Program-made: the position numbers and the translations under genes
Assembly: GCA_002480565.1 (NCBI GenBank)
Contig: DLCK01000041.1
Span: forward strand, 33,313-97,312
Origin: Phycisphaerales bacterium UBA7800
GTDB taxonomy: Bacteria; Planctomycetota; Phycisphaerae; Phycisphaerales; Phycisphaeraceae
Direction of reading: 5' to 3'
DNA: 64,000 bases
In this document: in pieces, positions 44,947-53,211 of the stretch
How positions within the stretch are numbered: the stretch's first letter is position 1
How the letters are laid out: each line of letters begins with the position of its first letter
The notes under the pieces: model-generated
What the model saw: only the letters and a program-made list of their open reading frames with translations
The model's database searches: none
Told to the model about the DNA's origin: nothing

Positions 44947-46137
44947 TTACCGTGCGTTCGCGTACTTCCTGATACCGGCATATATTTTTAAGACTGTTTC
45001 GGGATGGTCATCGAACGCCAGAAGCAGCTTGCGGCCATCCTGGTTGGCTTGGTACTTGATCTTTTCCAGCTCAACCATTGGATTGTTTGCACTAGCGTAT
45101 GAGGCGGCAGCTAGTTCATCGGAGATAGATCCGCCGGACTTACGAGCTTGGGCAATTGCCATTAGCGGCGCAAATGCTGATTTCATACCGACGGATGCTG
45201 CCTGATTCATCAGATCACCGGAAGACATAAGCTTCTGTGCAATTTTTGTACCAGTAGTTGGATCGACTTCAGTAAGTAGTCGTTTAGGATTCGACGAGTA
45301 AAACATAATTGTTTCGTCATTGAACGCACTTTCGTTGAGATTTGAAATATATAAGGCGCCCTTTAATTTCTCTTTATCGATCTCGCCCAAATCACCAGTA
45401 TAAAGAGCTTTAAGAAGTCCAGGCTGATTGAATTGGCTGAAATTGAAGGGGCCTGACATGGTCGGCGCCTGTGATGGAGCAAAACCATGAGTCGGTTGGC
45501 CTGAAGCTACAGCTTCAGGTTCTTCAATTTCACTTAGCCACTCGGCAGCGGGTTGAAAACCAAGCGTCACAGAACGCTGTAGTAGTTTTGAGGCATGGTG
45601 ATCATCTTCCGTAAGCAAAGGGTCTGCAAGATAGGCCATTGCCGGGGCCGATCCATAGTTTGCTGCGGTTGACAGCATACGTTTTGCATGTGTTGTGTAT
45701 CCGTGAAAAAGTGCCGCACGTCCAAGAGCAAAAAGGAATCGTGGCTCATCGATGCGCCGTTCGGCAAAACTACGTGTTTCGCGTATGAGTTCTGCAATTG
45801 ATTGCGGGTCAGTCGCGGCCAATACCTCGTCTGATGCTCCCAGTCGCTTTTGAGGTAAGTCAGGATCATCCGGATGCCCGGCCACTATATCGATCCACTC
45901 CTCATTCATCGCGTCAACTTCTGCTTGGGATAGAGGCTTCTCGTCTACTAAAAGTCGGCTCATATCAACATAGTCCCCCGATGCATCGTCAGACGATGAC
46001 CGATTCTCTGGTGCGGCCAACTGCAAATAATTTGTGTGCTTGAGAACCAAAACGGTAAGCAAGCTGCATGTGATGCCGACACTAACGATGGCAAAAATTG
46101 TACTTATGTTCCAGTTTGTATTCTTTGAATCAGACAT
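44947..46137 (-). CDS. Membrane-anchored repeat protein (TPR/Sel1-like) of the vWA-motor operon
   Basis: One transmembrane helix ('FAIVSVGITCSLLTVLVL', about residues 14-31) anchors a mostly periplasmic 396-aa protein. Residues 130-200 read like tetratricopeptide or Sel1-like helical hairpins ('LGRAALFHGYTTHAKRMLST', 'HHASKLLQRSVTLGFQPAAE'). The C-terminal half is helical with no known motif. It sits 9 bp after the lipoprotein gene and probably scaffolds the complex. Confidence 0.75.
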   Translation of the reverse strand: MSDSKNTNWNISTIFAIVSVGITCSLLTVLVLKHTNYLQLAAPENRSSSDDASGDYVDMSRLLVDEKPLSQAEVDAMNEEWIDIVAGHPDDPDLPQKRLGASDEVLAATDPQSIAELIRETRSFAERRIDEPRFLFALGRAALFHGYTTHAKRMLSTAANYGSAPAMAYLADPLLTEDDHHASKLLQRSVTLGFQPAAEWLSEIEEPEAVASGQPTHGFAPSQAPTMSGPFNFSQFNQPGLLKALYTGDLGEIDKEKLKGALYISNLNESAFNDETIMFYSSNPKRLLTEVDPTTGTKIAQKLMSSGDLMNQAASVGMKSAFAPLMAIAQARKSGGSISDELAAASYASANNPMVELEKIKYQANQDGRKLLLAFDDHPETVLKIYAGIRKYANAR

Positions 46138-46146
46138 GTGATGATC

Positions 46147-46683
46147 CTAGTTTTGTCGTAGTTGTTGTGCCCTTAGTGCCAATCTTCGTTCGATTGCATT
46201 CTGCAGCGCTTCATTATCCTTGCGCAACTGTGCGATCTGTTCAGTTAACTCTTCGCGTCGCTTGATCGAAGCATGATCTTCCTTTTCTTTCATTTCATTG
46301 AGCTTTGCTTTTTTCGAGCTAATCTCCATAAACAAACGAGCAATCTCCTGTCTCTGCTTCTTTATTTCAGATTCGATTTCACTTCTTTCGCGACTGGTCA
46401 CTCTGACGGCAGCATATGCTTTGTCAACATCACGTTGGATCGATTTCACCTGAGCCATCTTTTCTATGACGGATTGATTCAACTCCTCTAACTGGGTGCG
46501 CAGTTCTGCAAGCCGTTTTCGCTTCGATTCAAGCTTACTGTCGACATCGCCAAACAAGTACTCGCTGCTGGAAATTTTGTCAGGATCTGTTTCGTTGGTG
46601 CTTGTTGCACAGGCTGATAGAAGGATTGCACATGAGACAATCAACCACATTGCGGCATGTTTCGCTTCTGCATGAAGATTCAC
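46147..46683 (-). CDS. Coiled-coil lipoprotein 2 of the vWA-motor operon
   Basis: A 178-aa protein with a lipoprotein signal peptide ('CAILLSACATS', lipidation at the second Cys of the motif) and a coiled coil from about residue 50 to the end. Lipidation would place it on a membrane facing the periplasm. It starts 5 bp after the other lipoprotein gene. Confidence 0.8.
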   Translation of the reverse strand: MNLHAEAKHAAMWLIVSCAILLSACATSTNETDPDKISSSEYLFGDVDSKLESKRKRLAELRTQLEELNQSVIEKMAQVKSIQRDVDKAYAAVRVTSRERSEIESEIKKQRQEIARLFMEISSKKAKLNEMKEKEDHASIKRREELTEQIAQLRKDNEALQNAIERRLALRAQQLRQN

Positions 46684-46688
46684 TTTTA

Positions 46689-47456
46689 TTACCCTTGCTC
46701 AGGAGTTAATGCACTAACGCGGCTGTGCTGTTGTTCGTAGCTCTTTTGAATACCGAGTAATCTTCGATACTGCGCCAATCGCTGATCTCGCTTGCGATGC
46801 AGTTCGTCTCGCCGCACCTGGCATTCCTGTTCTGCTGCTGCGTTGTCACTTTGTTCTGGCGATGTGCGAATCGCTTCGGTATAAATCTCGATTTCCGCTT
46901 CGCTCATCTCAAGCTTCGTTTTGTTTTCCTTAATCTGTTCTTCGAGTTCTGCTTTTAGAGCCTTAGCTGACTGAGTAAACTTGACGTCTCGAGTTGCTTG
47001 CTGTTCCATTTGCGTGATCTTGTGGTTCTTTTCAACAAGATCCTTATCGAGTTCTGCGAGTTCATTTTCCTTGGCGTTGATTTCCGTTTCTGCTGCGTCG
47101 ATCTCAGCGTCGAGATAATCCGATTCTTTGCGATACCTCTCGCGCCGCTTTTCGACTTCCTGTGTAATCACCTTGTCGGCGATGTAGGTGCCGGCGCCGA
47201 CCGCAAGTGCCCATTTTTCAGCATCTTCATTGCCTGCTGCCTTCAATACACTGTAGGTAGCAGCGCCTGCACCAACACCTGCTACAGCGCTGGAGTCGGT
47301 TTTGCCATCGTTAAAGACCTTATTAAAGCCGCTTTTTACAGAACCCATTGTATCCTTGAATCCATCAGAAATGGATTGACCGTTTTCACAGCCAGGCAAA
47401 GCAAATAGTAGACCACCCGAAATGACTAGAACGTTTAAGCAAGTTTTTGATTTCAA
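46689..47456 (-). CDS. Coiled-coil lipoprotein 1 of the vWA-motor operon
   Basis: The 255-aa protein has a lipobox 'LLFALPGCENG' and then a Gly/Ala-rich segment ('VAGVGAGAATYSVLKAAG', 'WALAVGAGTYIADKV') resembling the glycine-zipper segments of outer-membrane lipoproteins. About 140 residues of Glu/Lys-rich coiled coil follow. The glycine-rich part may insert into a membrane. It starts 11 bp after the bitopic protein gene. Confidence 0.8.
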   Translation of the reverse strand: MKSKTCLNVLVISGGLLFALPGCENGQSISDGFKDTMGSVKSGFNKVFNDGKTDSSAVAGVGAGAATYSVLKAAGNEDAEKWALAVGAGTYIADKVITQEVEKRRERYRKESDYLDAEIDAAETEINAKENELAELDKDLVEKNHKITQMEQQATRDVKFTQSAKALKAELEEQIKENKTKLEMSEAEIEIYTEAIRTSPEQSDNAAAEQECQVRRDELHRKRDQRLAQYRRLLGIQKSYEQQHSRVSALTPEQG

Positions 47457-47467
47457 TCCTCAATCCT

Positions 47468-48196
47468 CTACTTTTGTTGTGTTACTTGTGGAAACGATTT
47501 GGACATAAACTTCTCGACAACACCTTCGATGCCACGAGGGTCTGTCGGTATATTCTTAAGAGCGTCAAGGGTTATAGAAGCGATTTGCTCGCGATCTTTG
47601 TATCCTTTTTGGTAGGCCATCGCGCGTTCTTTGGTCACAATACTCTGAACCTCTTTCGGTGCCTGTAAGGCGAGATTAACAATTGTGGAGATAGATCGTT
47701 TTACGATGATCATATTCTCGGCTACTTTGCGTTCATCTCGAAGGATAGATTCTTCCGCATCACGTTTTGCATCTTGCATTCTGGCTTCTACAAAGAAGCC
47801 GATGTCGCGTTTAGTGGCTCGTATTTCCGCTACTGTTCTCTCTGCAGCTCGCCATTCATCGGCGGCGCCGTGAAGCATCTGCGAAATGTGCTCCTGATCA
47901 ACGGCCGGTTCCTGCACTATTGATGGTTCAGGTTGATGTGCGTCGACGGGTACATTGACATCTGGAGTTGACGCAGCGGTTTCGACATTTTCACCATCTC
48001 TCATCAACACAACTACGATCATTGCAGAAATTGCAAGTGAAGTTGTACCAGTGATGATTGGTGTCAAAGAGCGTTTTTTTTGCTTCGGTTGATCAGCTGT
48101 CTGAACGGGTGGTTCCGTGGGCTGCACAGGGTCGTTGGTTTGTGCCTGTTCTGGTTCACCGCGTCGCCTTCTGCTGATAATTGGTTGATCGCTCAT
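47468..48196 (-). CDS. Bitopic membrane protein of the vWA-motor operon
   Basis: A cytoplasmic N-terminus of about 45 residues (Arg, Gln and Pro rich), one transmembrane helix ('PIITGTTSLAISAMIVVVLM') and a periplasmic helical domain of 170 residues. Its start overlaps the vWA gene by 4 bp, the same coupling as between the two motor genes, so the three are probably made in fixed ratio. No catalytic motif was seen; it may link the motor to the lipoproteins. Confidence 0.75.
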   Translation of the reverse strand: MSDQPIISRRRRGEPEQAQTNDPVQPTEPPVQTADQPKQKKRSLTPIITGTTSLAISAMIVVVLMRDGENVETAASTPDVNVPVDAHQPEPSIVQEPAVDQEHISQMLHGAADEWRAAERTVAEIRATKRDIGFFVEARMQDAKRDAEESILRDERKVAENMIIVKRSISTIVNLALQAPKEVQSIVTKERAMAYQKGYKDREQIASITLDALKNIPTDPRGIEGVVEKFMSKSFPQVTQQK

Positions 48197-49221
48197 GGCG
48201 TAAACTCCTTGCGCTCGAGGAGTGCAGCAACAATTTCCACAAGCACATTCTCCCAGTCTTCGGTGTATTTCCCATTCTCGCCTGCGGCAGACGCAACCCC
48301 TTTGAAAAAAGCATCTGTATTAGGTTCCAAGGGTTGCTCGCGATTTTGTGTACGTACACGAAGGGCTATTACACCGCGTTGTTCGCGTTGAACAGCCCAG
48401 TCTCGGATTGTCTGCTGAATAACTTGAGCTTCACGTGATTCTTCCGGGCTGATGACTTCAACACGGCCTTTGCCTTCGAAAGGCCCAACATCGCCGATTA
48501 GCAGGAACACCTGTCGCATTCTTGCTGGAGGTACCTTTGTAAATAGCGAAATGCCTCGCTTGACACCCGCGATTATGTTGACACTTGATGGACTTAGTTT
48601 GGAAACCTGAGAATATTGACGTAATCGACGCACTGACGCCGAATCATTACTGCGGGAAGCTGGGGTTAGCCATTTTGCCATCCAGTCAGTCACGGAACGG
48701 AACGAGGCTCCATTATCGTCTTCAGCTTGTAAGATGCGCTGAAGCTGGTTTTGATTCTCAGGAAAATGCTTGATTTTACTTTGATATACAACGATCCCGA
48801 TTTTAATGTCATCGGAAAGACTGGGAAGCAGCAATGTGAGTTGTCGGAGTGCTTGTCGCAGTACATCCATTTGAGTCGTCATGCTACCGGAAACATCCAT
48901 AACGACAACAAGCTCTAGCGGTCGTACTTTCAAGGACTCTTTGAGGGCATTTGCTTCTTGCTCGGATTTGTCAAGTTCATCCTGAAGCTCACTGTTTTGT
49001 TCTTCGACCTGCATCATCTGCTCGCGAGTTTCTTCCAGTTCTGCAGTTTGAGCTGCGGCCTCTACCCGGAGTTGCTCCGTATTAACCGCTTTGACTGTTT
49101 GCGCATTTACCTGAACTAAGAAAACAATCAGCAGTAAGACAAAGATCGCCATAGTGGCAAAAATTAGGTCGCTGAACGACTCATAGAAACTGGAGTCTTG
49201 TTGGCCTTCGACAAGTTTCAT
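48193..49221 (-). CDS. MotB-like stator protein with periplasmic von Willebrand A domain
   Basis: Residues 17-38 form the single transmembrane helix 'SDLIFATMAIFVLLLIVFLV', with an Asp at its cytoplasmic edge in the place of the proton-binding Asp of MotB and ZorB. A coiled coil (about 45-98) leads to a vWA domain whose metal site is 'VVMDVSGSMTTQ' (Asp-x-Ser-x-Ser at 109-113). MotB and ZorB carry an OmpA-like peptidoglycan-binding domain there; none is present. The gene overlaps both neighbours by 4 bp. I infer a proton-driven stator whose outer part binds a partner through a metal-dependent vWA domain. Confidence 0.88.
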   Translation of the reverse strand: MKLVEGQQDSSFYESFSDLIFATMAIFVLLLIVFLVQVNAQTVKAVNTEQLRVEAAAQTAELEETREQMMQVEEQNSELQDELDKSEQEANALKESLKVRPLELVVVMDVSGSMTTQMDVLRQALRQLTLLLPSLSDDIKIGIVVYQSKIKHFPENQNQLQRILQAEDDNGASFRSVTDWMAKWLTPASRSNDSASVRRLRQYSQVSKLSPSSVNIIAGVKRGISLFTKVPPARMRQVFLLIGDVGPFEGKGRVEVISPEESREAQVIQQTIRDWAVQREQRGVIALRVRTQNREQPLEPNTDAFFKGVASAAGENGKYTEDWENVLVEIVAALLERKEFTP

Positions 49222-50027
49222 TCGGGCAGTTCCCGCTCTACGGAGGTATCTTCTTCATGTCTGCAATCATTCTGATTGATGGCCAGTTTGCGGAGTTGGG
49301 GCAAGACGTAAACCTCTGTTAATTCAGCCAAATGGGCAGAGTACCGCATGGCACTTGAATCGACAACGCTCGATAAAACTCGAAGTATGACGCCACCAAT
49401 GACAGCCGCAAGAAGCGTTGTGATAAAGGCAGTACTCAGTCCGCCGAGGGCGCCTGTTTGTGGGTCAAACAGATCTCTCATTAGCTGTGCTGGATCGCCG
49501 CCTGCTCCTTGACGAATGTCTCGTGCGAGATCAGACATCATAATAATGAGGCCGACAATGGTTCCGATTAAGCCAAGTGTAATCAATACGCTTGCAAAAA
49601 GATTGACGGTCTTATTTCTGGCCGCCAGTCGAAAATGCAATATTTCAATTAAATTGTCCTGGCTGACATCGGTGTGCGTGAGGGCAATTTCGTAAAGATT
49701 GCTGATGTGTGACTGAAATATGCTCGGACTGGCTTTCTCAAAAAAATCATCAAAACTACTAACCTGTTCGAGTATGCGAACCTGCTCAGAGGCTAGCTGT
49801 TTTTGCCTGTCCAAAAACACGGCGTTCTTATAACCGAGCACCAGCATTACGACGCCAAGGCCCGCAATGACAATATACATGGCCTCGTCAATTAAGCTAT
49901 TGCCATTGATTTCAATGAAATAACTTGCTGTGAGCAATATAGTTGTGCCGAGCAGCGTGATTGCCCAATATCGCCACTCAGCCAAACCGGAAACCGCTTC
50001 AAATTGTGCCGCGTAGCTGTCTACCAA
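49218..50027 (-). CDS. MotA/TolQ/ExbB-like proton channel protein
   Basis: Four hydrophobic helices are visible: 'YWAITLLGTTILLTASYF', 'YIVIAGLGVVMLVLGY', 'LFASVLITLGLIGTIVGLII' (the MotA/ExbB channel signature) and 'GLSTAFITTLLAAVIGGVIL'. This topology and the pairing with a MotB-like gene point to a proton-conducting stator. I place the start at TTG 50027, with GGGGGAG 9 nt upstream. Other options are TTG 50045 or an ATG at 50180 inside AT-rich DNA that would add 51 atypical residues. It is the first gene of the seven-gene operon, downstream of an octanucleotide repeat. Confidence 0.82.
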   Translation of the reverse strand: MVDSYAAQFEAVSGLAEWRYWAITLLGTTILLTASYFIEINGNSLIDEAMYIVIAGLGVVMLVLGYKNAVFLDRQKQLASEQVRILEQVSSFDDFFEKASPSIFQSHISNLYEIALTHTDVSQDNLIEILHFRLAARNKTVNLFASVLITLGLIGTIVGLIIMMSDLARDIRQGAGGDPAQLMRDLFDPQTGALGGLSTAFITTLLAAVIGGVILRVLSSVVDSSAMRYSAHLAELTEVYVLPQLRKLAINQNDCRHEEDTSVERELPE

Positions 50028-50202
50028 AAGACCTAACTCCCCCAAACCGTTAACCTCAAGCCAGCCCAACTTGGCATATATATGATAGGCTTGTATAGAT
50101 AAATTAAAATTATTTTTAGAGTACAGAACGCACAAGTGACTGTCAATACTTTTTTGAAATACAATTTTAAAAATACACAACTAAATGTATTTATGTATTA
50201 AG

Positions 50203-50250
50203 ATATTTATATATTTATATATTTATATATTTATATATTTATATATTTAT
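50203..50250. repeat. Six perfect copies of the octanucleotide ATATTTAT
   Basis: The repeat lies 180 bp upstream of the chosen start of the first motor gene, between it and a recombinase fragment. Pure AT content and 8-bp period make slipped-strand changes likely. If the promoter overlaps it, copy number could tune expression. Confidence 0.9.
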
Positions 50251-50332
50251 TTTATATACTGAGCAATGATATAGCGATGTTATAAACGGGGATACCCGAA
50301 ACAACCTACGCGCAAATTGTCCACACACATAA

Positions 50333-50713
50333 TCAAGTGTTCACTGCCCAATCCGGCAGCGCATTGACCGCCCCATTGACGTCGAGCAAGGCGGGATCGG
50401 TGTAGAAATTGGTGGTCAGTTCGATCCGACTATGCCGCATGGCAGCTTGGGCGACACGGGGATGGACACCGGCGACGGCCAGGTGAGTGCCGAAGGTGGT
50501 GCGGAGGGTATGGATGTCGACGACTCGGCCACGCACGTCATTCTTTGCAATCCCGGCGGCTTGGCAATCAGCATCAAAGACGCGAATACCGGGCGGGTTT
50601 TCGAACAGCAAAGCCTTGTATCCTTGCTTGCTGCGATGTTCCATGTGGTATTCGCTATCGATATAGATCGTGGCGATCCCTGGGCTTTGCTCACATCGCA
50701 ACCGGACGTCCAA
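50333..50713 (-). pseudogene. Tyrosine recombinase C-terminal fragment, copy 1
   Basis: About 120 residues match the C-terminal catalytic part of a tyrosine recombinase: 'DIHTLRTTFGTHLAVAG' (His-x2-Arg), 'AAMRHSRIELTTNFYTD' (His and the nucleophile Tyr). The N-terminal core-binding domain and first catalytic Arg are absent. From 50349 the sequence is nearly identical to the copies at 60797 and the window end. Confidence 0.9.
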
Positions 50714-50837
50714 AAACAGGCATTATGTTCATTTGTAATGCTGCAAAACCAAATCTAACCAAAACAATTGCAGTAGATGGTCTCAGAGCAATCAACCTGT
50801 AGCAGTATCGAAAATGCAACGGCCATGTGGTTAATTT

Positions 50838-51719
50838 TCAAACCTTAACAGTGCCTGATTTAATTATTGTGTCTAATTCAAAGTGATCTGCAGCAGAATT
50901 TCCAGATATGCCAAAATTCATCGGTCTTTTACCAATACTATCTATGCCGTTTCCCAGTACGAAAATATTGTCATCTACCCGTATGTTTCGATCATGCATA
51001 TCCGAAGGACTGACCTGTACCATTTGCAATTCGGGATATTCTGTTTTTGCATATTGTGCAATAGATATCAGCTTATCAACACTGTTTTTGGTTGTTATTA
51101 ATATAATTTCTGAATCTTTATTTACGTGTCGTAAAAACAGATCAAAAAAGTCCTCGTTCAAATATCTATCAAAATAATGAAGCCTTTTACGTGTTGTTGC
51201 AATTACATTGCGCAATTTCATGTATGTTGTAAATGGGGTATTGGTTTCCAGTATTTCTGCTCCCCATTCTATCGGAATAGTCTCCAAAAGTTTAAATAAT
51301 TGTTTTTTTCGTTTATCAAACAATTCCACATGAATGTCCCGGCCCATTTTCATGTTTATTTTTTCAGTGTGATTTACTAGCTTTATCATTTCCCCTACAA
51401 CAAATACTGGAATTTTATTTATTTCTTGCGATTCTCTCCTGTAAAATAAATCCTGAGAGAATTTGGCATATTTAACTACATTGTCTTGCCATGCGCGAAT
51501 CCCTGGCTCTACCAAGACAATTGCACATCGTAATTCAGACGCACTGATTTCACCTTTCTTTTGAAGCAATTCTTCTATAGGCTTAACCAGTAGTCCATAC
51601 TCATATATAATTTCGTATCTTTGTTGCAACTTGTCGTTGTGCATGATATACCCCATTCTGGCAATCAATAACATTTGTCCTTCACGTCCATCTGGCAATG
51701 CATTTATGTTTCGTTGCAT
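50838..51719 (-). CDS. Protein with a C-terminal PLD-like motif, last gene of the restriction-like module
   Basis: The first 200 of 293 residues are helical and unfamiliar. The C-terminal end has 'SPSDMHDRNIRVDDNIFVLG' followed by a Ser-rich turn, the HDR-x4-D block of a divergent phospholipase-D-like domain used in several phage-defence and DNA-processing proteins. Only one such half site is clear. AGGA precedes the ATG and the gene follows the AAA ATPase by 14 bp. Base composition is markedly more AT-rich than the carbohydrate loci, which fits acquired DNA. Confidence 0.7.
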   Translation of the reverse strand: MQRNINALPDGREGQMLLIARMGYIMHNDKLQQRYEIIYEYGLLVKPIEELLQKKGEISASELRCAIVLVEPGIRAWQDNVVKYAKFSQDLFYRRESQEINKIPVFVVGEMIKLVNHTEKINMKMGRDIHVELFDKRKKQLFKLLETIPIEWGAEILETNTPFTTYMKLRNVIATTRKRLHYFDRYLNEDFFDLFLRHVNKDSEIILITTKNSVDKLISIAQYAKTEYPELQMVQVSPSDMHDRNIRVDDNIFVLGNGIDSIGKRPMNFGISGNSAADHFELDTIIKSGTVKV

Positions 51720-51733
51720 TTTCCTTTGTGAAC

Positions 51734-53209
51734 TTAAGGCTGTTTTGGTTTTGAAAGGGTCTCTTTCAATTTTTTTATTGCCTGAATGGCAGAAGCCAAT
51801 TCTGTTCGTATCTCATGTTTTTCGGTGTTGTAGTGACTAAAAGTGTTGAGAACAAGGTCACGGTATTGCTCGACTTCGGAAATCAGTTGACCATTAGAAT
51901 TTTCTAGATCAGGCTTTATTGCGTTCCAGAAATCCTCTGAAGTGTATTTCTTTTGCTTTGCATGAAATCTGACTAATTTGCATTGCTTGTCGCAGTAGTT
52001 CCGGATGATCTTTTCAAAGGCGGATCGGGTATAGACAGCTGCGGCTTTATAGTCGGATGATTGTAGATGCGATTCGGCTTTATCCAGCAAATCATGATCA
52101 TCGATGATATAGGGTATTTCATAGCCCTTATTGGTTGGCTGGGCATAAAACTCCATCGTCTTCCATCCAGACTGATGATCCAAGTAAGTTTTTGCGTATT
52201 CAAACCACGGCTTGTCGTAGGTGGTAATGAATATCTGATAATCGCTGAAATGCTCATCAAGGATTTTTAACAGTGGGAGACGGTTTGCAATATCGAGGCC
52301 AATGAAGATGTCGTCCAAAAAAAGAATCTTGTGATCGATGCCCTGTGGGTGCCGTTTGATCATACCGAGATAGATGGAAATGGCTATTGCAGAAAGGCGT
52401 GCTTCGTTCAGAAATAGATGTGGGTCCTGGATCTTTTTACCTGCGTAATCTACAGAAATATCCACCCGGGCATTCTCAAGACCGAGATAATCCTGCGTTG
52501 GACGAATCTGAGGGAAGGTCAGCCGGATATCAAGGTTATGCTCAAAGGCATCGAGAATCGGCTTGGCGTGCCTAAGTATATATTCGAGGCTTGCAGGCTT
52601 AAATATTTCACCGAAGGCATTGTTGAAGGTTTTCAAGGCGGCATTGACTGCCGAACGTTTCCGGTTGATGGGATAAGCGCGTCCGGTAGTTTTGGAAATT
52701 TCCTCATTCAGTTCCGTCCAAAGTTCGCCCAGTTCCTTCCCTCCAGTCAAGGAATATTTGAAATGGCGAAGAACTCCGTTCACCAACATATCAATAAGAT
52801 TGATGCTGTCGCCTCTTTTTAGATGGTGAATATTCAGCATGTGCCTGTAGGTTAGAAAGCTTTTAAGTTTGTTTGCATCCCGGATCAGTGTGTCGGAATC
52901 TTCACCGTGATAATGGCCGGATGCGGCAGCATGATATTCTTTCTGAACACCAGTTTTTTCACTATTGGGCTTCAACGTAACCTTTATTTTTCCAGATCCC
53001 TGGTCGGATTCTTCAATGAAAATATTTTCCAGCGCCGTAAAATTGATCTCCTCTGCCGACGATTGGAAGAAATCCTTTAACGCATAATAGAGCGAGCTCT
53101 TGCCGCTACCATTTTCACCGTAAATGAATACATTTTTGCCTCCGAACTTCAGCTTATACGTGCCGAAGAATGCTTTGTAATTGGTGATTTCGACGGACTG
53201 TATTTTCAT
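51734..53209 (-). CDS. AAA/ABC-type ATPase of the restriction-like module
   Basis: 'IYGENGSGKSSLYYAL' (Walker A, about residues 30-44) near the N-terminus and 'KILFLDDIFIGLD' (Walker B with a D-loop, about 300) flank a helical insert, the RecF/SMC-like layout of many defence ATPases. The last 130 residues are helical ('AAVYTRSAFEKIIRNYC') and resemble a HEPN-like helical region, without a clear R-x4-6-H. It starts 2 nt after the methyltransferase stop, so the two are tightly coupled. Confidence 0.82.
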   Translation of the reverse strand: MKIQSVEITNYKAFFGTYKLKFGGKNVFIYGENGSGKSSLYYALKDFFQSSAEEINFTALENIFIEESDQGSGKIKVTLKPNSEKTGVQKEYHAAASGHYHGEDSDTLIRDANKLKSFLTYRHMLNIHHLKRGDSINLIDMLVNGVLRHFKYSLTGGKELGELWTELNEEISKTTGRAYPINRKRSAVNAALKTFNNAFGEIFKPASLEYILRHAKPILDAFEHNLDIRLTFPQIRPTQDYLGLENARVDISVDYAGKKIQDPHLFLNEARLSAIAISIYLGMIKRHPQGIDHKILFLDDIFIGLDIANRLPLLKILDEHFSDYQIFITTYDKPWFEYAKTYLDHQSGWKTMEFYAQPTNKGYEIPYIIDDHDLLDKAESHLQSSDYKAAAVYTRSAFEKIIRNYCDKQCKLVRFHAKQKKYTSEDFWNAIKPDLENSNGQLISEVEQYRDLVLNTFSHYNTEKHEIRTELASAIQAIKKLKETLSKPKQP

Positions 53210-53211
53210 TT

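Noticed and set aside
44197..50180. Canonical Zorya system
   Set aside because: ZorC, ZorD and ZorE homologues are absent and the MotB-like protein has a vWA domain in place of the OmpA-like domain.
50203..50250. CRISPR array
   Set aside because: An 8-bp unit without spacers is a simple sequence repeat; no cas gene is present.
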